From assembly GCF_932526225.1 (NCBI RefSeq), contig NC_064048.1:11725665-11789664 (forward strand): a DNA stretch of 64,000 bases, in the 5' to 3' direction. The position numbers were made by a program, and so were the translations under genes. Source of the stretch: Nematostella vectensis (Eukaryota > Cnidaria > Anthozoa > Actiniaria > Edwardsiidae). The notes beneath the pieces were generated by a model. It ran no database searches. It saw nothing but the letters and a program-made list of their open reading frames with translations, and was not told the origin of the DNA. Shown piece after piece: positions 8,534-22,156 of the stretch; position 1 is the first letter of the stretch, and every line of letters begins with the position of its first letter.

Positions 8534-10197
8534 TAACGTTTTTTAGTATTTTTTTATAATACTCATCAAAAAAGTGGTGTGACATAGGTTCGTCTACCTG
8601 ATCCAGGATACTAAAGATACAGGCTTGATATGCATTATATACAGCTAGCAAAATGAGCTTGCTAGCTTTACTGATTATTTGTATTCGATATTTTCCTAGT
8701 AAGAGAACAAAAATAAAAAGCAAAGAGTCGAGGAAGTAAACAAGTTATGTGATCTTTAATGTTTTATTAGGAGGGGTACATTTTGTACAAAGAAGCATAC
8801 ATAGAATATGCTTAAAAGTGCAGTGTGATGAAGAGCTTTGCAATAGCTCTCCGGCCAGGACACAATGAATTTCAGTCAAATTCTAATGTTGACCTAAGAG
8901 CCTTTGGTCCATGTGGAAGACTTAAATTCAAAGGAAATGCCCACAAACTGTCAATAAACATTCAGTAAAATATCGAATATTATTTTAACAAAGCATTGAC
9001 AACTATTAAAGTTCAACTGTGTGTAGACAATTGAAAGCCTACAAGAAACACTGACTCCAGACATGCGCAGTGCCATGACGCTGCCCCTTTAATGAGTGGA
9101 GAGGGGAGGGATACAAGTTTATTAAAAGTCTATTTGTGAGACCAACAAACTGGTTGAAAGAACAAGCGTGTTAATAGTAAAACAATTATTTGATTACAAA
9201 ACTACTGTAGATTCCTTTGCACCAAGATAATAACACACATTATTTTGTTTGTTATTTAGGAGGAACGATACGAGCTCTACGAGACAAATGAGAAGTATTT
9301 ATTACTCATCTAAATTATACACGTAAATAATAATATTCAAAAGAACTACTGTAACTAAGTAAGTAACACTCACATGTTTTTAAAATTTTAAATAAGTATA
9401 CAGTTTCATTCAGATACATCTTGTGGTCACTGTGCCATCTACAGGGCCATACCCAAAGCACCTGTGCACCCCATCCAACTAAGGGCATCGGCTGCACAGA
9501 TGTTCCTGATAAATGGGGCAGGAAAATTTTCCGCGACACCGTGCTTTCATGGTCCCCCATGATTCCTTGTTGGGTGAAGCCCCTCTAGATGTTGACATGT
9601 CAACTTCGCAGTCACATGAAAGAAATGTCTAATAGTGTTTTGCAGTCAAGTTGGTTTACGATAATTGGTTACAATAGTTGGTTACAATAATTTTGAAAAA
9701 TTGTTATCATAGCTATGGTCAAATACTGTACATAGAACTGCAAATAAAAAGACTAAAAAAAATAATAATAAAAATCAAGCAAAACTAAAAGTAAAGCAAA
9801 AAACGACAGAGACATTCTGTACACAATAAAAGACAATGCGCCCGCGTGCGTTACGATGCCACGCCGACATAGCGAGCCCCCAAGGGACCCAAAACGCCCA
9901 CATAGACCTGTATTTTTTTTCATCCTATATCTCAGCGAGCTGTGCGTGGCGTAACCGTATTACAGGCCTGGGATCCTGGTTATTGTCCTCCCCATTAATG
10001 CGCGGGTTGGAATACCTTGCAAGAGTGTTGTACAGCATATTCGCCGGAAATATCGGTGCTTGGGGCCTTCGGGTTCTTTACAGCCTTCCGTAAAAGCCTT
10101 GTGCTGCCATACCGATTGGGTAATCCGTATGTATGGTTTCCGTTTTGTTCTTTAGGCCGGGTTCGATCCCAGGCCAATGGCCTTTTTTTTTCTCTAT

Positions 10198-10233
<36 letters not shown>

Positions 10234-10241
10234 GTTCCAGA
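8534..10241 (+). repeat. Satellite monomer 6 (1708 bases)
   Basis: Private A to C at 9776 in the A-rich tract. The end flank has A to C at 10238 (GTTCCAG instead of GTTCAAG), shared only with the end of monomer 8. Poly-T is 29 bases (10200-10228); box B is at 10160-10170. Confidence 0.98.
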
Positions 10242-11944
10242 TAACGTTTTTTAGTATTTTTTTATAATACTCATCAAAAAAGTGGTGTGACATAGGTTCG
10301 TCTACCTGATCCAGGATACTAAAGATACAGGCTTGATATGCATTATATACAGCTAGCAAAATGAGCTTGCTAGCTTTACTGATTATTTGTATTCGATATT
10401 TTCCTAGTAAGAGAACAAAAATAAAAAGCAAAGAGTCGAGGAAGTAAACAAGTTATGTGATCTTTAATGTTTTATTAGGAGGGGTACATTTTGTACAAAG
10501 AAGCATACATAGAATATGCTTAAAAGTGCAGTGTGATGAAGAGCTTTGCAATAGCTCTCCGGCCAGGACACAATGAATTTCAGTCAAATTCTAATGTTGA
10601 CCTAAGAGCCTTTGGTCCATGTGGAAGACTTAAATTCAAAGGAAATGCCCACAAACTGTCAATAAACATTCAGTAAAATATCGAATATTATTTTAACAAA
10701 GCATTGACAACTATTAAAGTTCAACTGTGTGTAGACAATTGAAAGCCTACAAGAAACACTGACTCCAGACATGCGCAGTGCCATGACGCTGCCCCTTTAA
10801 TGAGTGGAGAGGGGAGGGATACAAGTTTATTAAAAGTCTATTTGTGAGACCAACAAACTGGTTGAAAGAACAAGCGTGTTAATAGTAAAACAATTATTTG
10901 ATTACAAAACTACTGTAGATTCCTTTGCACCAAGATAATAACACACATTATTTTGTTTGTTATTTAGGAGGAACGATACGAGCTCTACGAGACAAATGAG
11001 AAGTATTTATTACTCATCTAAATTATACACGTAAATAATAATATTCAAAAGAACTACTGTAACTAAGTAAGTAACACTCACATGTTTTTAAAATTTTAAA
11101 TAAGTATACAGTTTCATTCAGATACATCTTGTGGTCACTGTGCCATCTACAGGGCCATACCCAAAGCACCTGTGCACCCCATCCAACTAAGGGCATCGGC
11201 TGCACAGATGTTCCTGATAAATGGGGCAGGAAAATTTTCCGCGACACCGTGCTTTCATGGTCCCCCATGATTCCTTGTTGGGTGAAGCCCCTCTAGATGT
11301 TGACATGTCAACTTCGCAGTCACATGAAAGAAATGTCTAATAGTGTTTTGCAGTCAAGTTGGTTTACGATAATTGGTTACAATAGTTGGTTACAATAATT
11401 TTGAAAAATTGTTATCATAGCTATGGTCAAATACTGTACATAGAACTGCAAATAAAAAGATTAAAAAAATAATAATAAAAATAAAGCAAAACTAAAAGTA
11501 AAGCAAAAAACGACAGAGACATTCTGTACACAATAAAAGACAATGCGCCCGCGTGCGTTACGATGCCACGCCGACATAGCGAGCCCCCAAGGGACCCAAA
11601 ACGCCCACATAGACCTGTATTTTTTTTCATCCTATATCTCAGCGAGCTGTGCGTGGCGTAACCGTATTACAGGCCTGGGATCCTGGTTATTGTCCTCCCC
11701 ATTAATGCGCGGGTTGGAATACCTTGCAAGAGTGTTGTACAGCATATTCGCCGGAAATATCGGTGCTTGGGGCCTTCGGGTTCTTTACAGCCTTCCGTAA
11801 AAGCCTTGTGCTGCCATACCGATTGGGTAATCCGTATGTATGGTTTCCGTTTTGTTCTTTAGGCCGGGTTCGATCCCAGGCCAATGGCCTTTTTTTTTCT
11901 CTATGGTTTTTTTTTTTTTTTTTTTTTTTTTACACAGTTCAAGA
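10242..11944 (+). repeat. Satellite monomer 7 (1703 bases)
   Basis: Carries the A7 run (11463-11469) and a private C to T at 11461 beside it. Poly-T is 25 bases (11907-11931); box B is at 11867-11877. Confidence 0.98.
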
Positions 11945-13608
11945 TAACGTTTTTTAGTATTTTTTTATAATACTCATCAAAAAAGTGGTGTGACATAGGT
12001 TCGTCTACCTGATCCAGGATACTAAAGATACAGGCTTGATATGCATTATATACAGCTAGCAAAATGAGCTTGCTAGCTTTACTGATTATTTGTATTCGAT
12101 ATTTTCCTAGTAAGAGAACAAAAATAAAAAGCAAAGAGTCGAGGAAGTAAACAAGTTATGTGATCTTTAATGTTTTATTAGGAGGGGTACATTTTGTACA
12201 AAGAAGCATACATAGAATATGCTTAAAAGTGCAGTGTGATGAAGAGCTTTGCAATAGCTCTCCGGCCAGGACACAATGAATTTCAGTCAAATTCTAATGT
12301 TGACCTAAGAGCCTTTGGTCCATGTGGAAGACTTAAATTCAAAGGAAATGCCCACAAACTGTCAATAAACATTCAGTAAAATATCGAATATTATTTTAAC
12401 ACAGCATTGACAACTATTAAAGTTCAACTGTGTGTAGACAATTGAAAGCCTACAAGAAACACTGACTCCAGACATGCGCAGTGCCATGACGCTGCCCCTT
12501 TAATGAGTGGAGAGGGGAGGGATACAAGTTTATTAAAAGTCTATTTGTGAGACCAACAAACTGGTTGAAAGAACAAGCGTGTTAATAGTAAAACAATTAT
12601 TTGATTACAAAACTACTGTAGATTCCTTTGCACCAAGATAATAACACACATTATTTTGTTTGTTATTTAGGAGGAACGATACGAGCTCTACGAGACAAAT
12701 GAGAAGTATTTATTACTCATCTAAATTATACACGTAAATAATAATATTCAAAAGAACTACTGTAACTAAGTAAGTAACACTCACATGTTTTTAAAATTTT
12801 AAATAAGTATACAGTTTCATTCAGATACATCTTGTGGTCACTGTGCCATCTACAGGGCCATACCCAAAGCACCTGTGCACCCCATCCAACTAAGGGCATC
12901 GGCTGCACAGATGTTCCTGATAAATGGGGCAGGAAAATTTTCCGCGACACCGTGCTTTCATGGTCCCCCATGATTCCTTGTTGGGTGAAGCCCCTCTAGA
13001 TGTTGACATGTCAACTTCGCAGTCACATGAAAGAAATGTCTAATAGTGTTTTGCAGTCAAGTTGGTTTACGATAATTGGTTACAATAGTTGGTTACAATA
13101 ATTTTGAAAAATTGTTATCATAGCTATGGTCAAATACTGTACATAGAACTGCAAATAAAAAGACTAAAAAAAATAATAATAAAAATAAAGCAAAACTAAA
13201 AGTAAAGCAAAAAACGACAGAGACATTCTGTACACAATAAAAGACAATGCGCCCGCGTGCGTTACGATGCCACGCCGACATAGCGAGCCCCCAAGGGACC
13301 CAAAACGCCCACATAGACCTGTATTTTTTTTCATCCTATATCTCAGCGAGCTGTGCGTGGCGTAACCGTATTACAGGCCTGGGATCCTGGTTATTGTCCT
13401 CCCCATTAATGCGCGGGTTGGAATACCTTGCAAGAGTGTTGTACAGCATATTCGCCGGAAATATCGGTGCTTGGGGCCTTCGGGTTCTTTACAGCCTTCC
13501 GTAAAAGCCTTGTGCTGCCATACCGATTGGGTAATCCGTATGTATGGTTTCCGTTTTGTTCTTTAGGCCGGGTTCGATCCCAGGCCAATGGCCTTTTTTT
13601 TTCTCTAT

Positions 13609-13644
<36 letters not shown>

Positions 13645-13652
13645 GTTCCAGA
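11945..13652 (+). repeat. Satellite monomer 8 (1708 bases)
   Basis: Private A to C at 12402. Its end flank carries A to C at 13649, shared with monomer 6. Poly-T is 29 bases (13611-13639), the same length as in monomer 6; box B is at 13571-13581. Confidence 0.98.
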
Positions 13653-15282
13653 TAACGTTTTTTAGTATTTTTTTATAATACTCATCAAAAAAGTGGTGTG
13701 ACATAGGTTCGTCTACCTGATCCAGGATACTAAAGATACAGGCTTGATATGCATTATATACAGCTAGCAAAATGAGCTTGCTAGCTTTACTGATTATTTG
13801 TATTCGATATTTTCCTAGTAAGAGAACAAAAATAAAAAGCAAAGAGTCGAGGAAGTAAACAAGTTATGTGATCTTTAATGTTTTATTAGGAGGGGTACAT
13901 TTTGTACAAAGAAGCATACATAGAATATGCTTAAAAGTGCAGTGTGATGAAGAGCTTTGCAATAGCTCTCCGGCCAGGACACAATGAATTTCAGTCAAAT
14001 TCTAATGTTGACCTAAGAGCCTTTGGTCCATGTGGAAGACTTAAATTCAAAGGAAATGCCCACAAACTGTCAATAAACATTCAGTAAAATATCGAATATT
14101 ATTTTAACAAAGCATTGACAACTATTAAAGTTCAACTGTGTGTAGACAATTGAAAGCCTACAAGAAACACTGACTCCAGACATGCGCAGTGCCATGACGC
14201 TGCCCCTTTAATGAGTGGAGAGGGGAGGGATACAAGTTTATTAAAAGTCTATTTGTGAGACCAACAAACTGGTTGAAAGAACAAGCGTGTTAATAGTAAA
14301 ACAATTATTTGATTACAAAACTACTGTAGATTCCTTTGCACCAAGATAATAACACACATTATTTTGTTTGTTATTTAGGAGGAACGATACGAGCTCTACG
14401 AGACAAATGAGAAGTATTTATTACTCATCTAAATTATACACGTAAATAATAATATTCAAAAGAACTACTGTAACTAAGTAAGTAACACTCACATGTTTTT
14501 AAAATTTTAAATAAGTATACAGTTTCATTCAGATACATCTTGTGGTCACTGTGCCATCTACAGGGCCATACCCAAAGCACCTGTGCACCCCATCCAACTA
14601 AGGGCATCGGCTGCACAGATGTTCCTGATAAATGGGGCAGGAAAATTTTCCGCGACACCGTGCTTTCATGGTCCCCCATGATTCCTTGTTGGGTGAAGCC
14701 CCTCTAGATGTTGACATGTCAACTTCGCAGTCACATGAAAGAAATGTCTAATAGTGTTTTGCAGTCAAGTTGGTTTACGATAATTGGTTACAATAGTTGG
14801 TTACAATAATTTTGAAAAATTGTTATCATAGCTATGGTCAAATACTGTACATAGAACTGCAAATAAAAAGACTAAAAAAATAATAATAAAAATAAAGCAA
14901 AACTAAAAGTAAAGCAAAAAACGACAGAGACATTCTGTACACAATAAAAGACAATGCGCCCGCGTGCGTTACGATGCCACGCCGACATAGCGAGCCCCCA
15001 AGGGACCCAAAACGCCCACATAGACCTGTATTTTTTTTTCATCCTATATCTCAGCGAGCTGTGCGTGGCGTAACCGTATTACAGGCCTGGGATCCTGGTT
15101 ATTGTCCTCCCCATTAATGCGCGGGTTGGAATACCTTGCAAGAGTGTTGTACAGCATATTCGCCGGAAATATCGGTGCAGCCTTGTGCTGCCATACCGAT
15201 TGGGTAATCCGTATGTATGGTTTCCGTTTTGTTCTTTAGGCCGGGTTCGATCCCAGGCCAATGGCCTTTTTTTTTCTCTATG

Positions 15283-15314
<32 letters not shown>

Positions 15315-15322
15315 GTTCAAGA
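13653..15322 (+). repeat. Satellite monomer 9 (1670 bases) with a 35-base deletion
   Basis: The only structural variant: 35 bases are missing between 15178 and 15179, from TTGGGG through CCGTAAA of the consensus, just upstream of the box A-like element. It also has the A7 run (14874-14880), a T9 instead of T8 run (15031-15039) and CTATGT before the poly-T. Poly-T is 27 bases (15283-15309). Box B (15244-15254) and the terminator are intact. Confidence 0.98.
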
Positions 15323-16986
15323 TAACGTTTTTTAGTATTTTTTTATAATACTCATCAAAAAAGTGGTGTGACATAGGTTCGTCTACCTGATCCAGGATAC
15401 TAAAGATACAGGCTTGATATGCATTATATACAGCTAGCAAAATGAGCTTGCTAGCTTTACTGATTATTTGTATTCGATATTTTCCTAGTAAGAGAACAAA
15501 AATAAAAAGCAAAGAGTCGAGGAAGTAAACAAGTTATGTGATCTTTAATGTTTTATTAGGAGGGGTACATTTTGTACAAAGAAGCATACATAGAATATGC
15601 TTAAAAGTGCAGTGTGATGAAGAGCTTTGCAATAGCTCTCCGGCCAGGACACAATGAATTTCAGTCAAATTCTAATGTTGACCTAAGAGCCTTTGGTCCA
15701 TGTGGAAGACTTAAATTCAAAGGAAATGCCCACAAACTGTCAATAAACATTCAGTAAAAAATCGAATATTATTTTAACAAAGCATTGACAACTATTAAAG
15801 TTCAACTGTGTGTAGACAATTGAAAGCCTACAAGAAACACTGACTCCAGACATGCGCAGTGCCATGACGCTGCCCCTTTAATGAGTGGAGAGGGGAGGGA
15901 TACAAGTTTATTAAAAGTCTATTTGTGAGACCAACAAACTGGTTGAAAGAACAAGCGTGTTAATAGTAAAACAATTATTTGATTACAAAACTACTGTAGA
16001 TTCCTTTGCACCAAGATAATAACACACATTATTTTGTTTGTTATTTAGGAGGAACGATACGAGCTCTACGAGACAAATGAGAAGTATTTATTACTCATCT
16101 AAATTATACACGTAAATAATAATATTCAAAAGAACTACTATAACTAAGTAAGTAACACTCACATGTTTTTAAAATTTTAAATAAGTATACAGTTTCATTC
16201 AGATACATCTTGTGGTCACTGTGCCATCTACAGGGCCATACCCAAAGCACCTGTGCACCCCATCCAACTAAGGGCATCGGCTGCACAGATGTTCCTGATA
16301 AATGGGGCAGGAAAATTTTCCGCGACACCGTGCTTTCATGGTCCCCCATGATTCCTTGTTGGGTGAAGCCCCTCTAGATGTTGACATGTCAACTTCGCAG
16401 TCACATGAAAGAAATGTCTAATAGTGTTTTGCAGTCAAGTTGGTTTACGATAATTGGTTACAATAGTTGGTTACAATAATTTTGAAAAATTGTTATCATA
16501 GCTATGGTCAAATACTGTACATAGAACTGCAAATAAAAAGACTAAAAAAAATAATAATAAAAATAAAGCAAAACTAAAAGTAAAGCAAAAAACGACAGAG
16601 ACATTCTGTACACAATAAAAGACAATGCGCCCGCGTGCGTTACGATGCCACGCCGACATAGCGAGCCCCCAAGGGACCCAAAACGCCCACATAGACCTGT
16701 ATTTTTTTTCATCCTATATCTCAGCGAGCTGTGCGTGGCGTAACCGTATTACAGGCCTGGGATCCTGGTTATTGTCCTCCCCATTAATGCGCGGGTTGGA
16801 ATACCTTGCAAGAGTGTTGTACAGCATATTCGCCGGAAATATCGGTGCTTGGGGCCTTCGGGTTCTTTACAGCCTTCCGTAAAAGCCTTGTGCTGCCATA
16901 CCGATTGGGTAATCCGTATGTATGGTTTCCGTTTTGTTCTTTAGGCCGGGTTCGATCCCAGGCCAATGGCCGTTTTTTTTCTCTAT

Positions 16987-17033
<47 letters not shown>

Positions 17034-17041
17034 GTTCAAGA
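15323..17041 (+). repeat. Satellite monomer 10 (1719 bases), longest poly-T
   Basis: Poly-T is 40 bases (16989-17028), the longest seen. Private changes are T to A at 15760, G to A at 16140 and T to G at 16972; the last shortens the T9 terminator run to T8. Box B is at 16949-16959. Confidence 0.98.
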
Positions 17042-18707
17042 TAACGTTTTTTAGTATTTTTTTATAATACTCATCAAAAAAGTGGTGTGACATAGGTTCG
17101 TCTACCTGATCCAGGATACTAAAGATACAGGCTTGATATGCATTATATACAGCTAGCAAAATGAGCTTGCTAGCTTTACTGATTATTTGTATTCGATATT
17201 TTCCTAGTAAGAGAACAAAAATAAAAAGCAAAGAGTCGAGGAAGTAAACAAGTTATGTGATCTTTAATGTTTTATTAGGAGGGGTACATTTTGTACAAAG
17301 AAGCATACATAGAATATGCTTAAAAGTGCAGTGTGATGAAGAGCTTTGCAATAGCTCTCCGGCCAGGACACAATGAATTTCAGTCAAATTCTAATGTTGA
17401 CCTAAGAGCCTTTGGTCCATGTGGAAGACTTAAATTCAAAGGAAATGCCCACAAACTGTCAATAAACATTCAGTAAAATATCGAATATTATTTTAACAAA
17501 GCATTGACAACTATTAAAGTTCAACTGTGTGTAGACAATTGAAAGCCTACAAGAAACACTGACTCCAGACATGCGCAGTGCCATGACGCTGCCCCTTTAA
17601 TGAGTGGAGAGGGGAGGGATACAAGTTTATTAAAAGTCTATTTGTGAGACCAACAAACTGGTTGAAAGAACAAGCGTGTCAATAGTAAAACAATTATTTG
17701 ATTACAAAACTACTGTAGATTCCTTTGCACCAAGATAATAACACACATTATTTTGTTTGTTATTTAGGAGGAACGATACGAGCTCTACGAGACAAATGAG
17801 AAGTATTTATTACTCATCTAAATTATACACGTAAATAATAATATTCAAAAGAACTACTGTAACTAAGTAAGTAACACTCACATGTTTTTAAAATTTTAAA
17901 TAAGTATACAGTTTCATTCAGATACATCTTGTGGTCACTGTGCCATCTACAGGGCCATACCCAAAGCACCTGTGCACCCCATCCAACTAAGGGCATCGGC
18001 TGCACAGATGTTCCTGATAAATGGGGCAGGAAAATTTTCCGCGACACCGTGCTTTCATGGTCCCCCATGATTCCTTGTTGGGTGAAGCCCCTCTAGATGT
18101 TGACATGTCAACTTCGCAGTCACATGAAAGAAATGTCTAATAGTGTTTTGCAGTCAAGTTGGTTTACGATAATTGGTTACAATAGTTGGTTACAATAATT
18201 TTGAAAAATTGTTATCATAGCTATGGTCAAATACTGTACATAGAACTGCAAATAAAAAGACTAAAAAAAATAATAATAAAAATAAAGCAAAACTAAAAGT
18301 AAAGCAAAAAACGACAGAGACATTCTGTACACAATAAAAGACAATGCGCCCGCGTGCGTTACGATGCCACGCCGACATAGCGAGCCCCCAAGGGACCCAA
18401 AACGCCCACATAGACCTGTATTTTTTTTCATCCTATATCTCAGCGAGCTGTGCGTGGCGTAACCGTATTACAGGCCTGGGATCCTGGTTATTGTCCTCCC
18501 CATTAATGCGCGGGTTGGAATACCTTGCAAGAGTGTTGTACAGCATATTCGCCGGAAATATCGGTGCTTGGGGCCTTCGGGTTCTTTACAGCCTTCCGTA
18601 AAAGCCTTGTGCTGCCATACCGATTGGGTAATCCGTATGTATGGTTTCCGTTTTGTTCTTTAGGCCGGGTTCGATCCCAGGCCAATGGCCTTTTTTTTTC
18701 TCTATGG

Positions 18708-18739
<32 letters not shown>

Positions 18740-18747
18740 GTTCAAGA
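17042..18747 (+). repeat. Satellite monomer 11 (1706 bases)
   Basis: Only the shared T to C at 17680 was noticed (also in monomers 3, 14, 19, 21). Poly-T is 27 bases (18708-18734); box B is at 18668-18678. Confidence 0.98.
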
Positions 18748-20451
18748 TAACGTTTTTTAGTATTTTTTTATAATACTCATCAAAAAAGTGGTGTGACATA
18801 GGTTCGTCTACCTGATCCAGGATACTAAAGATACAGGCTTGATATGCATTATATACAGCTAGCAAAATGAGCTTGCTAGCTTTACTGATTATTTGTATTC
18901 GATATTTTCCTAGTAAGAGAACAAAAATAAAAAGCAAAGAGTCGAGGAAGTAAACAAGTTATGTGATCTTTAATGTTTTATTAGGAGGGGTACATTTTGT
19001 ACAAAGAAGCATACATAGAATATGCTTAAAAGTGCAGTGTGATGAAGAGCTTTGCAATAGCTCTCCGGCCAGGACACAATGAATTTCAGTCAAATTCTAA
19101 TGTTGACCTAAGAGCCTTTGGTCCATGTGGAAGACTTAAATTCAAAGGAAATGCCCACAAACTGTCAATAAACATTCAGTAAAATATCGAATATTATTTT
19201 AACAAAGCATTGACAACTATTAAAGTTCAACTGTGTGTAGACAATTGAAAGCCTACAAGAAACACTGACTCCAGACATGCGCAGTGCCATGACGCTGCCC
19301 CTTTAATGAGTGGAGAGGGGAGGGATACAAGTTTATTAAAAGTCTATTTGTGAGACCAACAAACTGGTTGAAAGAACAAGCGTGTTAATAGTAAAACAAT
19401 TATTTGATTACAAAACTACTGTAGATTCCTTTGCACCAAGATAATAACACACATTATTTTGTTTGTTATTTAGGAGGAACGATACGAGCTCTACGAGACA
19501 AATGAGAAGTATTTATTACTCATCTAAATTATACACGTAAATAATAATATTCAAAAGAACTACTGTAACTAAGTAAGTAACACTCACATGTTTTTAAAAT
19601 TTTAAATAAGTATACAGTTTCATTCAGATACATCTTGTGGTCACTGTGCCATCTACAGGGCCATACCCAAAGCACCTGTGCACCCCATCCAACTAAGGGC
19701 ATCGGCTGCACAGATGTTCCTGATAAATGGGGCAGGAAAATTTTCCGCGACACCGTGCTTTCATGGTCCCCCATGATTCCTTGTTGGGTGAAGCCCCTCT
19801 AGATGTTGACATGTCAACTTCGCAGTCACATGAAAGAAATGTCTAATAGTGTTTTGCAGTCAAGTTGGTTTACGATAATTGGTTACAATAGTTGGTTACA
19901 ATAATTTTGAAAAATTGTTATCATAGCTATGGTCAAATACTGTACATAGAACTGCAAATAAAAAGACTAAAAAAAATAATAATAAAAATAAAGCAAAACT
20001 AAAAGTAAAGCAAAAAACGACAGAGACATTCTGTACACAATAAAAGACAATGCGCCCGCGTGCGTTACGATGCCACGCCGACATAGCGAGCCCCCAAGGG
20101 ACCCAAAACGCCCACATAGACCTGTATTTTTTTTCATCCTATATCTCAGCGAGCTGTGCGTGGCGTAACCGTATTACAGGCCTGGGATCCTGGTTATTGT
20201 CCTCCCCATTAATGCGCGGGTTGGAATACCTTGCAAGAGTGTTGTACAGCATATTCGCCGGAAATATCGGTGCTTGGGGCCTTCGGGTTCTTTACAGCCT
20301 TCCGTAAAAGCCTTGTGCTGCCATACCGATTGGGTAATCCGTATGTATGGTTTCCGTTTTGTTCTTTAGGCCGGGTTCGATCCCAGGCCAATGGCCTTTT
20401 TTTTTCTCTATGGTTTTTTTTTTTTTTTTTTTTTTTTTACACAGTTCAAGA
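18748..20451 (+). repeat. Satellite monomer 12 (1704 bases), consensus-like
   Basis: No substitution noticed. Poly-T is 25 bases (20414-20438); box B is at 20374-20384. Confidence 0.98.
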
Positions 20452-22116
20452 TAACGTTTTTTAGTATTTTTTTATAATACTCATCAAAAAAGTGGTGTGA
20501 CATAGGTTCGTCTACCTGATCCAGGATACTAAAGATACAGGCTTGATATGCATTATATACAGCTAGCAAAATGAGCTTGCTAGCTTTACTGATTATTTGT
20601 ATTCGATATTTTCCTAGTAAGAGAACAAAAATAAAAAGCAAAGAGTCGAGGAAGTAAACAAGTTATGTGATCTTTAATGTTTTATTAGGAGGGGTACATT
20701 TTGTACAAAGAAGCATACATAGAATATGCTTAAAAGTGCAGTGTGATGAAGAGCTTTGCAATAGCTCTCCGGCCAGGACACAATGAATTTCAGTCAAATT
20801 CTAATGTTGACCTAAGAGCCTTTGGTCCATGTGGAAGACTTAAATTCAAAGGAAATGCCCACAAACTGTCAATAAACATTCAGTAAAATATCGAATATTA
20901 TTTTAACAAAGCATTGACAACTATTAAAGTTCAACTGTGTGTAGACAATTGAAAGCCTACAAGAAACACTGACTCCAGACATGCGCAGTGCCATGACGCT
21001 GCCCCTTTAATGAGTGGAGAGGGGAGGGATACAAGTTTATTAAAAGTCTATTTGTGAGACCAACAAACTGGTTGAAAGAACAAGCGTGTTAATAGTAAAA
21101 CAATTATTTGATTACAAAACTACTGTAGATTCCTTTGCACCAAGATAATAACACACATTATTTTGTTTGTTATTTAGGAGGAACGATACGAGCTCTACGA
21201 GACAAATGAGAAGTATTTATTACTCATCTAAATTATACACGTAAATAATAATATTCAAAAGAACTACTGTAACTAAGTAAGTAACACTCACATGTTTTTA
21301 AAATTTTAAATAAGTATACAGTTTCATTCAGATACATCTTGTGGTCACTGTGCCATCTACAGGGCCATACCCAAAGCACCTGTGCACCCCATCCAACTAA
21401 GGGCATCGGCTGCACAGATGTTCCTGATAAATGGGGCAGGAAAATTTTCCGCGACACCGTGCTTTCATGGTCCCCCATGATTCCTTGTTGGGTGAAGCCC
21501 CTCTAGATGTTGACATGTCAACTTCGCAGTCACATGAAAGAAATGTCTAATAGTGTTTTGCAGTCAAGTTGGTTTACGATAATTGGTTACAATAGTTGGT
21601 TACAATAATTTTGAAAAATTGTTATCATAGCTATGGTCAAATACTGTACATAGAACTGCAAATAAAAAGACTAAAAAAATAATAATAAAAATAAAGCAAA
21701 ACTAAAAGTAAAGCAAAAAACGACAGAGACATTCTGTACACAATAAAAGACAATGCGCCCGCGTGCGTTACGATGCCACGCCGACATAGCGAGCCCCCAA
21801 GGGACCCAAAACGCCCACATAGACCTGTATTTTTTTTCATCCTATATCTCAGCGAGCTGTGCGTGGCGTAACCGTATTACAGGCCTGGGATCCTGGTTAT
21901 TGTCCTCCCCATTAATGCGCGGGTTGGAATACCTTGCAAGAGTGTTGTACAGCATATTCGCCGGAAATATCGGTGCTTGGGGCCTTCGGGTTCTTTACAG
22001 CCTTCCGTAAAAGCCTTGTGCTGCCATACCGATTGGGTAATCCGTATGTATGGTTTCCGTTTTGTTCTTTAGGCCGGGTTCGATCCCAGGCCAATGGCCT
22101 TTTTTTTTCTCTATGG

Positions 22117-22148
<32 letters not shown>

Positions 22149-22156
22149 GTTCAAGA
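20452..22156 (+). repeat. Satellite monomer 13 (1705 bases)
   Basis: Carries the A7 run (21673-21679). Poly-T is 27 bases (22117-22143); box B is at 22077-22087. Together with monomer 14 it forms a variant block seen again in monomers 18-19. Confidence 0.98.
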
